The position numbers and the translations under genes were made by a program. Positions 16,758 to 25,075 of a stretch of DNA of 64,000 nucleotides are shown here, piece after piece. This stretch comes from SHZI01 sp963802215 (GTDB lineage: Bacteria > Pseudomonadota > Gammaproteobacteria > Steroidobacterales > GCA-2729495). Position 1 is the first letter of the stretch, and each line of letters begins with the position of its first letter. The stretch covers positions 62,001-126,000 of the forward strand of contig CAWDHQ010000001.1 in NCBI GenBank assembly GCA_963802215.1. The letters are read 5' to 3'. Below the pieces are notes generated by a model. That model was not told where the DNA came from. It ran no database searches and saw only the letters and a list, made by a program, of their open reading frames with translations.

Positions 16758-19142
16758 ATGCAAGCCAGAACCCCAGTCCTCGTCCTCGCGACCATGCTGC
16801 TGCTGATCGGCTGCGGGTCGCCGGAGCAGCGCGCTGCCGGTTACCTGGTGAAGGCGCAGGAGTTCTACGATGCCGGCGACTACGTGAAGGCCCGCCTGGA
16901 GGCGCAGAACGCCGCCCAGGTGGAGCCGAAGAACGCCAAGGCCCGCTTCCTGCTCGCCGAGATCGCCGAAAAGCAGAAGGAGTTCCAGCAGATGTTCGGT
17001 CATCTGCTGGTCGTCGTGGACGAGGATCCCGGCAACGTCGAGGCGCGCCTGAAGCTCGGTACGCTCTACTTCCTGGGCCAGGCCTGGGACGAGGCGGCCA
17101 AGCAGTCCGACGAACTGATGAAGCTGGCCCCCGACGATGCCCGGGTGCACCTGCTCCGGGCCCGCGTGCTCATCCAGAAGGGTGACCGGGAAGGCGGCGT
17201 CGCCGAGGTCGAGAATGCGATCAGGCTCGATCCCGACAACGTCGAAGCGATCCTGCTGAAGGCGGCCTCGGACGCCATCGAGGACCTCGACAAGGGCATT
17301 GCCACGCTGGATGTGGCCATCGGGCGCCTGCCCGCCGACAAGACGCGCCAGCTGCGCGAGCTCAAGGTGATCATGCTCTCCCAGGGCAAACGCCTGAACG
17401 AGGTCGAGACCGGCCTGCAGGCCCTGTCCAAGGACTTCCCGGAGGAGCAGGGCTACCAGTTCCAGCTGGCCCAGTTCTATGCAAGCCAGGGGCGCATGGA
17501 AGAAGCCGATGCGCTCCTCCGCAAGGTCACGGAACTCGACCCCAAGAATGCCGACACGCAGCTGGGCTACGTGCAGTTCCTGGCGGGCCAGGGCAATCGC
17601 GAGAAGGCCGAGGCGGCACTGAAGTCCTTCATCGAGCAGAACCCGGACGCCGGCAAGCTGCGCCTCGCCCTCGGCCAGCTCTACGAAACCACCGACCGCC
17701 CGGAGGAAGCCCGGAAGACCTACGCCGAACTCGGCGAGCGCGCGCCCAAGAGCGTCGAGGGCCTTGCGGCGCGCAACCGGGTCGCGGCGCTCGATATCCG
17801 TGCCGGCAAGCTCGACGAAGGGCGCGCCGGGATCGACAGGATCCTCGCCGACGCGCCCGACGAACCGAGCGCCCTCCTGCTCCGCGCCGGGCTGCGCTTC
17901 ACCGAGAACAAGTTCGACGACGCCATCGCCGACCTGCGCCTCGTCCTGCGGAAGGAACCCGACAACGACCGGGCGTTGCTGCTGCTGGCCCAGGCCTACG
18001 TCCGCCAGAACGAGCTGGCGCTGGCGAAGGACAGCTACCGCCGCCTGCTGGAGGTGGCTCCCGACTCGCCCGACGGCCTGCAGCAGCTCGCGGTGCTCTA
18101 TGCGGGCAACAAGGAGTACGCCGAGGCCGAGGCACTGTTGCGCAAGCGCCTGGAGAAGCAGCCTGACGACCTGGTGGCCTCGGGCCGGCTGGTCGAAGTG
18201 CTGATGGCCCAGGGACAGCCGAAGAAGGCCGAGGAGGAGGCGCGGCGCATGCAGGCCCTCGCCAACCAGACCGGGGTGGGCGACTTCTCGCTCGGCCGCG
18301 TGCTGGCCCAGCAGAACGACTTTACCGGCGCCGCCGACGCCTTCAGGAAGTCCGTGAACGCCCGTGCCGGCGACCCGCTGCCGCTCGAGGGGCTGGTGCG
18401 CTCGCTGCTCGCGGCGGGCAAGAAGGACGAGGCGATCGTCTTCCTCAACCAGCAGCTGACCAACGAGCAGAACCAGTTGTTCGCCAAGTTCCTGCTGGGC
18501 GGCATCTACGGGAGTTCGGGCGACCAGGCCAAGGCCGAGCAGTACCTGGAGGATGTCCTCAAGGACAAGCCGGATTCAGTCGTCGCCTGGGCATCCCTGG
18601 CCAGCGCGAAGAAGGACAGGGACGAGCGCATCGCCGTCTACCAGCGGGCGCTGAAGGCCAATCCGGGCAACACCGAACTCTCGATGCTGATGGCGTCGGA
18701 GTACGAGCAGGCCGGCCGGTTCGACGAGGCCATGCAGGTGTATGAAGCCGTGGTGAAGGCCCAGCCGGCCTACGAGCCGGGGATCAACAACCTGGCCGCC
18801 CTGCTGCTGGACCGCCGCACCGACAAGGCGAGTCACGCCCGCGCGCTGGAACTGGCCAAGGGACTGAGCAAGACGGAGAACCCGGCCATGCTCGACACGC
18901 TGGGCTGGGCCCATTACCGGGCGGGCCAGTACGCCGAGGCCGTGAGCGTCCTGGAGCGGGTGGTTGCCAAGGCCGGCCAGTTCCCGATTTTCCGCTATCA
19001 CCTGGGCATGGCCTACATGGGCGCCGGGAACCCGGTTGGCGCCAAGCAGGAACTGCGCCAGGCGGTCGAGGCGGCGGACGGCGACTTCCCCGGCCTGTCG
19101 GAGGCCCGCTCGACACTGGAAAAACTCAACAAGGCCTCGTAA
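16758..19142 (+). CDS. prsT: TPR lipoprotein of the PEP-CTERM/exosortase system
   Basis: A 794-residue periplasm-facing lipoprotein. The signal peptide ends in LLLIGCGS (lipobox, Cys19) and the rest is a nearly continuous solenoid of tetratricopeptide repeats (motifs such as AKARFLLAEIAE, EEARKTYAELGERAP and YAEAVSVLERVVAKAG). Length, lipobox and repeat layout match PrsT, a marker gene of exosortase-linked exopolysaccharide loci, thought to act as an assembly scaffold. ATG 16758 has AAGGA upstream; longer in-frame starts would destroy the signal peptide. It follows exosortase and wecB, forming a small exosortase operon apart from the main polysaccharide locus. Confidence 0.9.
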   Translation: MQARTPVLVLATMLLLIGCGSPEQRAAGYLVKAQEFYDAGDYVKARLEAQNAAQVEPKNAKARFLLAEIAEKQKEFQQMFGHLLVVVDEDPGNVEARLKLGTLYFLGQAWDEAAKQSDELMKLAPDDARVHLLRARVLIQKGDREGGVAEVENAIRLDPDNVEAILLKAASDAIEDLDKGIATLDVAIGRLPADKTRQLRELKVIMLSQGKRLNEVETGLQALSKDFPEEQGYQFQLAQFYASQGRMEEADALLRKVTELDPKNADTQLGYVQFLAGQGNREKAEAALKSFIEQNPDAGKLRLALGQLYETTDRPEEARKTYAELGERAPKSVEGLAARNRVAALDIRAGKLDEGRAGIDRILADAPDEPSALLLRAGLRFTENKFDDAIADLRLVLRKEPDNDRALLLLAQAYVRQNELALAKDSYRRLLEVAPDSPDGLQQLAVLYAGNKEYAEAEALLRKRLEKQPDDLVASGRLVEVLMAQGQPKKAEEEARRMQALANQTGVGDFSLGRVLAQQNDFTGAADAFRKSVNARAGDPLPLEGLVRSLLAAGKKDEAIVFLNQQLTNEQNQLFAKFLLGGIYGSSGDQAKAEQYLEDVLKDKPDSVVAWASLASAKKDRDERIAVYQRALKANPGNTELSMLMASEYEQAGRFDEAMQVYEAVVKAQPAYEPGINNLAALLLDRRTDKASHARALELAKGLSKTENPAMLDTLGWAHYRAGQYAEAVSVLERVVAKAGQFPIFRYHLGMAYMGAGNPVGAKQELRQAVEAADGDFPGLSEARSTLEKLNKAS

Positions 19143-19151
19143 CCTTAGCCC

Positions 19152-19409
19152 ATGAAACTGATCGAACACCGCCGCACGCCGGCTGCCCGGGCGTGGCTCA
19201 AGCGCGAAGTCAGCGAGCAGAACGCCCGCTACAAGCGCATATCCCAGGCCATCAACGTGGAGATGGCGCCCCTGCGGGAGCGCCGTTACGCCGAGTTCCT
19301 GGAGCGCATCCAGACCCGGGGCTACAGCGTCACCTACGACCAGCTGCGCAGGATCACGCCGGACGAGCTGCCGAAGAAGCCGAAGCGCAAGACCCGCGTG
19401 GTTTTTTGA
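19152..19409 (+). CDS. Small basic hypothetical protein
   Basis: An 85-residue, Arg/Lys-rich, predicted cytosolic protein starting MKLIEHRRTPAARAWLKREV and ending KKPKRKTRVVF. It begins 9 bp after the prsT stop and so is probably co-transcribed. A helical N-terminal half and a Tyr-rich middle (YSVTYDQLRRITPDEL) are visible. I recognise no family. The stop precedes a REP by 1 bp. Confidence 0.55.
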   Translation: MKLIEHRRTPAARAWLKREVSEQNARYKRISQAINVEMAPLRERRYAEFLERIQTRGYSVTYDQLRRITPDELPKKPKRKTRVVF

Positions 19410-19410
19410 T

Positions 19411-19467
19411 GTAGGAGCGCCTTGAGGCGCGACTCGAATTCCGGGTCGCGCCTGAAGGCGCTCCTGC
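19411..19467. repeat. REP pair
   Basis: Inverted GTAGGAGCGCC/GGCGCTCCTGC arms around a short centre (TCGAATTCCGG). The right arm ends in CTCCTGC rather than CTCCTAC, a single substitution. It lies between the small basic protein and the CoA-transferase gene. Confidence 0.85.
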
Positions 19468-19491
19468 ACTCCCATCCCCGAGAGTTGCCCC

Positions 19492-20679
19492 ATGTCCGGC
19501 CCCCTTTCTGGCGTAAAGATCCTCGAGCTCACGAGCGTCGTCCTGGGTCCCTGGGCCTGCCAGATGCTGGCAGACATGGGCGCGGACGTGATCAAGATCG
19601 AGCCGCCCCGCGGCGACAGCAACCGCACGCTCGGCGCGAGCCGCAATCCCGGCATGGCGGCGCTGTACCTCACCTGCAACCGCAACAAGCGCAGCATCGT
19701 CCTCGACCTGAAGCAGGCCGAAGCCCGGGCGGTCGTGCTGCAGCTGGCCCGGTCGGCGGACGTGGTGGTCCACAACAACCGCCCCCAGGTCATGGCCAAG
19801 CTGGGCCTGGATTACGCGGCCCTGAAGGCCGTCAATCCGCAGCTGATCTACTGCGGCACCTACGGCTACGGCAAGGACGGCCCCTACGGCGAGCGCGGCG
19901 CGCTGGACGACTCCATCCAGGCCGTCAGCGGCATCGCCATGCTGAACGAGATGGTGCTGGGCGAGCCCCGCTACCTGCCCACCGTGGTCTGCGACAAGAC
20001 CACGGCCATGCAGGTGGTGTCGGCGGTCAGCGCGGCGCTCTTCCACCGGGAGCGGAGCGGGGAGGGCCAGGAGATCGAGGTGCCCATGTTCGAGACGATG
20101 GTGTACTACACCATGGCCGAGCACCTGTGGGGCATGAGCTTCGAGCCCCCGATCGGCGGCCCCGGCTACACGCGGCTGATGAGCCACCATCGCAAGCCCT
20201 ACAAGACGAAGGACGGCTACATCGCGATCCTGCCGTACCTGGACGCCCACTGGGAAACCTTCTGCAAGGTCTCGGGGAACCCGGAGCTGCTGACGGACCC
20301 GCGCTTCAAGACTCTTTCGAACCGCGTTACCAACATCGACGACACGTACCAGGAAACGGCGCGGATCATGCTCACCCGCACGACGGGAGAGTGGCTCGAG
20401 CTCTTCGGCCACACCAGCGTGCCGACCAACATGGTGAACACCCTCGCGGGCCTCAAGGACGATCCGCACCTGAAGGCCGTCGGGTTCTGGCAGGAAGTGG
20501 ATCACCCCACCGAGGGCCGGCTGCGCATGACGCGCTTCCCCGTGACCTTCTCCAAGACGCCCGCCGACGTGCGGCGCCTGCAGCCCCGTCTGGGCGAGCA
20601 CACCGCCGAGATCCTCCGCGAGGCGGGGCTTGATGACGCGGCGATCGCCGCACTGCTGAAGTCGAAAGCTGCCCTGTAG
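19492..20679 (+). CDS. Class III (CaiB/BaiF) CoA-transferase
   Basis: A 395-residue cytosolic enzyme moving CoA between carboxylic acids. The N-terminus PLSGVKILELTSVVLGPWACQMLADMGADVIKIEPPRGD is the family signature, followed by YLTCNRNKRSIVLDLK and a central YGYGKDGPYGER. The catalytic Asp of class III enzymes fits the residue in QAVSGIAM...VVCDKTTAMQVVSAVSAALFHRERSGEGQ. The donor and acceptor acids are unknown. It may act with the convergent amidohydrolase next to it. Its TAG stop is part of a REP element. Confidence 0.88.
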   Translation: MSGPLSGVKILELTSVVLGPWACQMLADMGADVIKIEPPRGDSNRTLGASRNPGMAALYLTCNRNKRSIVLDLKQAEARAVVLQLARSADVVVHNNRPQVMAKLGLDYAALKAVNPQLIYCGTYGYGKDGPYGERGALDDSIQAVSGIAMLNEMVLGEPRYLPTVVCDKTTAMQVVSAVSAALFHRERSGEGQEIEVPMFETMVYYTMAEHLWGMSFEPPIGGPGYTRLMSHHRKPYKTKDGYIAILPYLDAHWETFCKVSGNPELLTDPRFKTLSNRVTNIDDTYQETARIMLTRTTGEWLELFGHTSVPTNMVNTLAGLKDDPHLKAVGFWQEVDHPTEGRLRMTRFPVTFSKTPADVRRLQPRLGEHTAEILREAGLDDAAIAALLKSKAAL

Positions 20680-20732
20680 GAGCGCCTTCAGGCGCGACCC
20701 GAAATTGGTGTCGCGCCTGAAGGCGCTCCTAC
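20676..20732. repeat. REP pair
   Basis: GTAGGAGCGCCTTCAGGCGCGAC and its inverted partner, separated by CCGAAATTGGTG. It provides the TAG stop codon of the CoA-transferase gene. Confidence 0.9.
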
Positions 20733-20738
20733 AGGGGC

Positions 20739-20762
20739 CGTCGCGCGTGAAGGCGCTCCTAC
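20739..20762. repeat. Single REP arm
   Basis: A lone right-hand arm (GTCGCGCGTGAAGGCGCTCCTAC) directly beside the previous pair. Read on the minus strand it begins GTAGGAGCGCC and supplies the TAG stop of the amidohydrolase gene. Confidence 0.8.
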
Positions 20763-21640
20763 TTGAGCCCGTAGATCTTCAGCACGTTGTCCCGCATCAG
20801 CTTCCGCCGCACCTCGGGCTTGAAGCCGAGGTCATCGATGTCCTGCACGGTGCGGGCGAAGGGCAGCACGGGGAAGTCCGTGCCGAAGAAGACCTTGTCC
20901 TGGCCCTGGGAGTTGATGAAGCGCCTGAAGCTCTCGGGCCAGTACTTGGGCCGGTGCGCGTCCGTGCCGATGAACACGTTGGCGTGCTTCCAGGCCATGG
21001 CGATCATCTCGTCGTGCCAGGGGATGCCCACGTGGATGCCGAGCAGCTTCAGCTCCGGGAAGTCGCAGGCGACGGCGTCGAGGGTGATCGGGCGGCCGAC
21101 GCTCCGGCAGGGGAAATCCGGCGCGTAGATCATGGACTGGCCCACCTGCATCTGGATGGGGACGCCGAGCTCGCAGCACTTGGTGTAGAACGGGTAGCAC
21201 TTGGCCTGGTCCGGCGCCATCTCGAACCAGTGGGGGTAGAAGTGGGCGCCGATGAAGCCCAGGTCCTTCACGGCGTGCTCCAGCTCCCGCACGCCCTTCA
21301 TGCCGGTGTAGGGGTCGATGCCCGCCAGGCCGTGGAAGCGCTTCGGGTACTTCGCCACGGCCTTCGCGACGATCTCGTAGGGCATGTGGTAGCAGCCGGG
21401 GAGGCCCGGGCGCCCGGACCGGGCGGCGATCAGGAAGGCCCGCTCGATGCCGGCGGCGTCCAGCTGCTCGATCATCTGCCCGAGGCTCATCCCCTTCGAG
21501 ATGACGCCCCGGTCGGCATTCATCTTGCCGGAGAAGAAATCCGTGCCCCAGGCGGGGCGCTGGGCCAGCGCTTCGTCGGTCCAGATGTTCACGACGGCGT
21601 CGATGGCCTGGTAGTCGCTCTTGGCTGTGGGCGTGCTCAT
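20759..21640 (-). CDS. Amidohydrolase (amidohydrolase_2 / decarboxylase-like TIM barrel)
   Basis: A 293-residue cytosolic metal-dependent TIM-barrel enzyme. The usual N-terminal HxH is not obvious: the start reads YQAIDAVVNIW, with Asn and Trp where many members have DxHxH. Later motifs fit: HGLAGIDPYTGMKG, IGAHFYPHWFEMAPD, LLGIHVGIPWHDEMI and VFFGTDFPVLPF, the last holding the conserved Asp. Related enzymes hydrolyse or decarboxylate aromatic and heterocyclic acids. The altered N-terminal metal motif leaves the reaction open. Its stop is the TAG of a REP arm. It is convergent with the CoA-transferase. Confidence 0.78.
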   Translation of the reverse strand: MSTPTAKSDYQAIDAVVNIWTDEALAQRPAWGTDFFSGKMNADRGVISKGMSLGQMIEQLDAAGIERAFLIAARSGRPGLPGCYHMPYEIVAKAVAKYPKRFHGLAGIDPYTGMKGVRELEHAVKDLGFIGAHFYPHWFEMAPDQAKCYPFYTKCCELGVPIQMQVGQSMIYAPDFPCRSVGRPITLDAVACDFPELKLLGIHVGIPWHDEMIAMAWKHANVFIGTDAHRPKYWPESFRRFINSQGQDKVFFGTDFPVLPFARTVQDIDDLGFKPEVRRKLMRDNVLKIYGLK

Positions 21641-21695
21641 GGTCGGTGTCCGCTGGGCTGTTTCGGGGGCTGCATTGTAAGGGCAGGAGCGGGCT

Positions 21696-21719
21696 GTAGG
21701 AGCGCCGTCAGGCGCGACC
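21696..21719. repeat. Single REP arm
   Basis: GTAGGAGCGCCGTCAGGCGCGACC without a partner, between the amidohydrolase start and the operator of the winged-helix gene. The loop TTCAG is changed to GTCAG. Confidence 0.75.
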
Positions 21720-21749
21720 GGTTGCGGCCGTGGACCAGTTCTGGACTGT

Positions 21750-21787
21750 AACCTATAAATGAGGTTATATAACCTCGTTAATAGGTT
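21750..21787. promoter_or_regulatory. 38-bp concentric palindromic operator
   Basis: Two nested inverted repeats share one centre at 21768.5. The inner one is the perfect 16-mer GAGGTTATATAACCTC (21761-21776); the outer arms are AACCTAT (21750) and ATAGGTT (21781). This makes four AGGTT half-sites. The centre contains TATAAC, a plausible -10. It ends 13 bp before the ATG of a winged-helix gene, so autoregulation is likely, probably by two dimers. Confidence 0.7.
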
Positions 21788-21800
21788 TTAGGAGGGTGTC

Positions 21801-22130
21801 ATGCTGGAGCCGCTGCTGGGATCCGGGACGCGCGAGCGGGTCCTGATATTCATATTCGCCCGCGAATCCGGCTATGGAACGGAGATCAGCCAGTTTTACG
21901 ATGCTGACATCACCCCGGTCCAGAAGCAGCTCGAAAGGCTCGAGCAGGGCGGCGTACTGGTGAGCCGGCCCGTCGGCCGGACGCGCGTTTACAGCTTCAA
22001 TCCCCGGTACCCGTTCCGCTCGGAGCTTCTCGCCTTGCTGGAGAAGACGCTGGCCTTCTATCCGGCGGACGTCCGCTCCGCACTGGTCGTGAACCGGCGG
22101 CGCCCACGACGGGCGGGCAAGCCGCTCTAG
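21801..22130 (+). CDS. Small winged-helix DNA-binding protein
   Basis: A 109-residue protein with a winged-helix fold of ArsR/MarR-like type: a first helix ERVLIFIFARESGY, then ISQFYDADITPVQKQLERLEQGGVL as turn and recognition helix, and a wing VGRTRVYSFNPRYPF. The tail is basic (NRRRPRRAGKPL). AGGAGGG precedes the ATG. The upstream concentric palindrome is its likely binding site. It is 7 bp from the nucleotidyltransferase-fold gene, an arrangement like an antitoxin-repressor plus NTase pair, although it lacks the extra domain of AbiEi. Confidence 0.75.
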   Translation: MLEPLLGSGTRERVLIFIFARESGYGTEISQFYDADITPVQKQLERLEQGGVLVSRPVGRTRVYSFNPRYPFRSELLALLEKTLAFYPADVRSALVVNRRRPRRAGKPL

Positions 22131-22137
22131 GGCCGGC

Positions 22138-22674
22138 ATGCCATCGCCCCGGCACATGACGCCAGGTGAACTTGCCGCGTGGGTGGCCACGCACCTGCGC
22201 ACGCGGGGCATTGATGCAGTGCTGTCCGGCGGGGCCGTTGTGGCGATCTATTCGGCCGGACGCTACGTCTCTCTCGACATGGATTTCATCGAGGAGTCGT
22301 TGGGTTCCCGGAAGAACCTTCGCGCCGTTCTGGCCGAGATTGGCTGGGTGGAACGGAATCGCTACTTCATCCACTCCGACACGGACTACTTCCTTGAGTT
22401 TCCTGCCGGACCGCTTTCAGTCGGGGATGAGCCAGTCACGGACATCCGGCAGCTCGAGTTCTCCACCGGGACGCTCCGCCTGTTGTCACCGACCGATTGC
22501 GTCAAGGACCGCCTTGCTGCCTTCTACCACTGGAAGGACCAGCAGTCGCTGGAGCAGGCGTTGCTGGTCGCGAGGACCAATGACGTTGATCTGGCCGAGG
22601 TGGAGCGCTGGTCCCGGAAGGAGAAGTCACTGCCGCAATTCAGGGCCTTTCTGGAGCGCCTGACACCCGGTTAG
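22138..22674 (+). CDS. Nucleotidyltransferase-fold protein (AbiEii/MNT-like)
   Basis: A 178-residue cytosolic protein with a minimal nucleotidyltransferase signature: LSGGAVVAIYSAGRYVSLDMDFI, with the GG loop followed by the two metal-binding Asp of DxD. A third acidic strand fits TDYFLEFPAGPL, and LLSPTDCVKDRLAAFYHW resembles the AbiEii-like LxxPEDLIxxKLxAxxxR segment. Such proteins are toxins in type IV toxin-antitoxin pairs or act on tRNA in other contexts. Function here is inferred only. It is translationally close to the winged-helix gene. Confidence 0.7.
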   Translation: MPSPRHMTPGELAAWVATHLRTRGIDAVLSGGAVVAIYSAGRYVSLDMDFIEESLGSRKNLRAVLAEIGWVERNRYFIHSDTDYFLEFPAGPLSVGDEPVTDIRQLEFSTGTLRLLSPTDCVKDRLAAFYHWKDQQSLEQALLVARTNDVDLAEVERWSRKEKSLPQFRAFLERLTPG

Positions 22675-22695
22675 CCCGGTGCTATCCTTGCCCCT

Positions 22696-22791
22696 GTCTT
22701 AGGGGTGGCCTTGGGCGCGCTGTGCCCGGCCTGAGATCCGCAAGGGAACCCTCTGAACCTGATCCGGCTAGTACCGGCGTAGGGACAAGAC
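22696..22791 (+). ncRNA. TPP riboswitch (THI element)
   Basis: The conserved thiamine-pyrophosphate aptamer is complete: P1 strands GTCTT and AAGAC, AGGGGTG, a P3 hairpin, CTGAGAT, then ACCCTCTGAACCTGATCCGG and GGCGTAGGGA. It lies 65 bp upstream of the ATG of the receptor gene, so TPP binding should repress this operon. A TGCTATCCT sequence just upstream (22684-22690 region) may be an extended -10. Repression probably acts on translation, as no intrinsic terminator is visible. Confidence 0.95.
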
Positions 22792-22856
22792 GCACGTCTG
22801 TCGGCTTCCCCCCGCCATTTCGACGCCGGATCGTCCAGTTGCTGGAGATCCGTGGG

Positions 22857-24998
22857 ATGTCTGTCGTTCGTGCCCGTAGGAGCGCCGACCGGCGCGACCC
22901 GATTTGCGGGTCGCGCCTGAAGGCGCTCCTACTGGTGCTGGCATGGCCGGCGCATTCGGCGCCCGTTCCCGAAATCGTCGTGGTCGCTTCCCAGCTCCGG
23001 GAGGCCGAGCTCGCCGCCGTGCCCGCCAGCCTGACCGTGCTCGATGCGGACGCCATCGCCGCGGGCTCGGTCCAGCACTTCGAGGAGCTCACGCCGCTGG
23101 TGCCTAACCTGAACACGAGCGGCGAGGGGTCCCGCGCCCGCTACTTCCAGATCCGGGGCACGGGCGAGCTGGAGCAGTACGAGGGCGCGCCGAACCCGTC
23201 CGTGGGCTTCATCGTGGACGACATCGACCTCTCCGACATCGGCGGGGTGGCCACCAGCTTCGACGTGGACCGGATCGAGGTCCTCCGCGGCCCCCAGGGC
23301 ACGCGCTACGGCGCCAACGCCCTGGCCGGCCTCATCTACGTGCAGACCGCCAGCCCGACGGCCACGCCCGGGGCGGAGCTGACCCTCACCGGCGGCGACG
23401 ACGGCACCCGGGCGCTCGGCGGCGTGGCGGGCGGTCCCGTCCCGGGGGCCGGCGACGCGCTGACCTACCGGGTCGCCGTCCAGCGCTACCGGAGCGACGG
23501 CTTTCGCCACAACGCGTACCTGGGCCGGGACGACACGTCGGACCAGGACGAGCTGACCGCCCGGGCGAAGCTGCGCTGGACCGGCGACGGGGCGACCGTG
23601 CAGCTCACGGCCTTCCACGTGGATCTCGACAACGGCTACGACGACTTCGCCATCGACGGCGGCTTCACGACCCACTCGGACAAGCCCGGCGAGGATTCCC
23701 AGCGAACCGACGCGGCGGCGCTCCGCGCCACCCTCCCGCTGGGCGACCGGGCGGAGCTGGTCAGCATCACCGGCGTGGCGAGTTCCGACATCACTTACGG
23801 CTTCGACGCGGACTGGGGCAACGACGATTTCTGGTCGCCCTACCAGTACGACTTCACCCAGCGCTTCGACCGGGAGCGGGACACCCTGAACCAGGAGCTC
23901 CGCCTCGTGTCCGCCCCCGGCGGCCGGATAATGGGGTCGGACTGGATTTTCGGCGCGTACGTCCTCTCCCTCGAGGAGCAGAACCGGCGCGTGGATACCG
24001 GCACCTGCGGCGCCAGCGCCTGCGGGGTCGAGATCGTCCTCGATGAGACGCCGGTGACCAGCGACTACGACGCAACCAGCCTCGCGTTCTTCGGCGAGCT
24101 GTCCCGCCCCCTGGACGGGCGCACCACGCTGGCGGGCGGCCTGCGGTGGGAGCAGCGGACCGCCGAATTCGGCAGCCTGTTCAGTCCGCGGGACCGGATG
24201 CTGGGCGGCGACCTCAGCCTGACCCACCAGCTCCGGGAATCCGCCAGCCTCTGGACCCGGGTGGCCCGGGGCTACAAGGCCGGCGGCTTCAACGCGTCCC
24301 TCGTCGGGGTCGAGGGCGCGGAGGAGCAGCTCGAATTCCAGCCGGAGTACCTGTGGAACTACGAGGTGGGCACGCGCCTTGAGTCCGGCGACGGGCGCGC
24401 CGCCGCGTCCTTGAGCGTCTTCTACCAGGACCGGGACGACCTGCAGATCAAGGTCCCGCGCCAGTTCGTCCCCGGCGATCCCACCACCTTCCTGTTCTCC
24501 ACCACCAACGCGGAGTCGGGGCACACCGCGGGCCTCGAGCTGGAAGGCACCTGGCAGGCCCTCCCGCCGCTCACGCTGGGCGCCGCGTTCGGCCTGCTGG
24601 ACACGGAGATCGACCGCTTCAGCGCGCGCCCGGAGCTCGAGGGCCGGGAGCTCGCCCACGCGCCGCGCTACACCTTCGCGCTCAACGCCACCTGGCGGGC
24701 CCCGGGCGGCTGGTTCGCCCGGGCGGACTACACCGGCAAGGACGCCTTCGCCATCGATTACTGCCAGGCGGCCGACTGCAACGACCCGGAGACGGAGGCC
24801 TGGCAGGTGCTGGATCTCCGGGCCGGGCGGGAGTGGGGCGCCTGGTCCGTCGAGGCCTGGTGCCGGAACGTGCTGGACGAGGAGTACGCGGTGCGGGGCT
24901 TCTACTTCGGCAACGAGCCGCCGGACTTCGGGAAGACCCTGTACACCCGCCTGGGAGATCCCCGCCACGCGGGCCTGACCATCAAATACCGCCTGTAG
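22857..24998 (+). CDS. TonB-dependent receptor, probable thiamine uptake
   Basis: A 713-residue outer-membrane receptor under TPP-riboswitch control, hence probably a thiamine or precursor importer. ATG 22857 has GGAG upstream. Residues 7-25 are encoded by a REP element, whose right arm also gives the beginning of the signal-peptide core SRLKALLLVLAWPAHSA, cleaved about residue 38. The plug follows: EIVVVASQLRE (TonB box), RIEVLRGPQGTRYGANALAGLI, then a 22-strand-type barrel ending in LTIKYRL. The TAG stop belongs to a second REP. The upstream in-frame ATG at 22722 would translate the riboswitch and is rejected. Confidence 0.88.
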   Translation: MSVVRARRSADRRDPICGSRLKALLLVLAWPAHSAPVPEIVVVASQLREAELAAVPASLTVLDADAIAAGSVQHFEELTPLVPNLNTSGEGSRARYFQIRGTGELEQYEGAPNPSVGFIVDDIDLSDIGGVATSFDVDRIEVLRGPQGTRYGANALAGLIYVQTASPTATPGAELTLTGGDDGTRALGGVAGGPVPGAGDALTYRVAVQRYRSDGFRHNAYLGRDDTSDQDELTARAKLRWTGDGATVQLTAFHVDLDNGYDDFAIDGGFTTHSDKPGEDSQRTDAAALRATLPLGDRAELVSITGVASSDITYGFDADWGNDDFWSPYQYDFTQRFDRERDTLNQELRLVSAPGGRIMGSDWIFGAYVLSLEEQNRRVDTGTCGASACGVEIVLDETPVTSDYDATSLAFFGELSRPLDGRTTLAGGLRWEQRTAEFGSLFSPRDRMLGGDLSLTHQLRESASLWTRVARGYKAGGFNASLVGVEGAEEQLEFQPEYLWNYEVGTRLESGDGRAAASLSVFYQDRDDLQIKVPRQFVPGDPTTFLFSTTNAESGHTAGLELEGTWQALPPLTLGAAFGLLDTEIDRFSARPELEGRELAHAPRYTFALNATWRAPGGWFARADYTGKDAFAIDYCQAADCNDPETEAWQVLDLRAGREWGAWSVEAWCRNVLDEEYAVRGFYFGNEPPDFGKTLYTRLGDPRHAGLTIKYRL
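22876..22932. repeat. REP pair inside the signal-peptide region of the thiamine receptor
   Basis: Left arm GTAGGAGCGCCGACCGGCGCGACC and right arm GGTCGCGCCTGAAGGCGCTCCTAC are joined by CGATTTGC. The pair is 57 bp (19 codons), a multiple of three, and is read in frame within the receptor gene. Confidence 0.9.
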
Positions 24999-25053
24999 GA
25001 GCGCCTTCAGGCGCGACCGCGCAAGCGACGGTCGCGCCTGAAGGCGCTCCTAC
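24995..25053. repeat. REP pair
   Basis: Full inverted pair between the thiamine receptor and the thiamine-binding protein gene. It forms the receptor's TAG stop codon and could act as an intercistronic mRNA hairpin. Confidence 0.9.
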
Positions 25054-25075
25054 AACGGCAACCAAGGAGACAGCA

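Noticed and set aside
22722..22856. Upstream extension of the thiamine receptor
   Set aside because: It would translate the TPP aptamer, and no signal peptide results; ATG 22857 is preceded by GGAG.
22929..24968. 679-codon open frame antisense to the thiamine receptor
   Set aside because: Same reason: no recognisable domain, and the plus strand encodes a complete TonB receptor.
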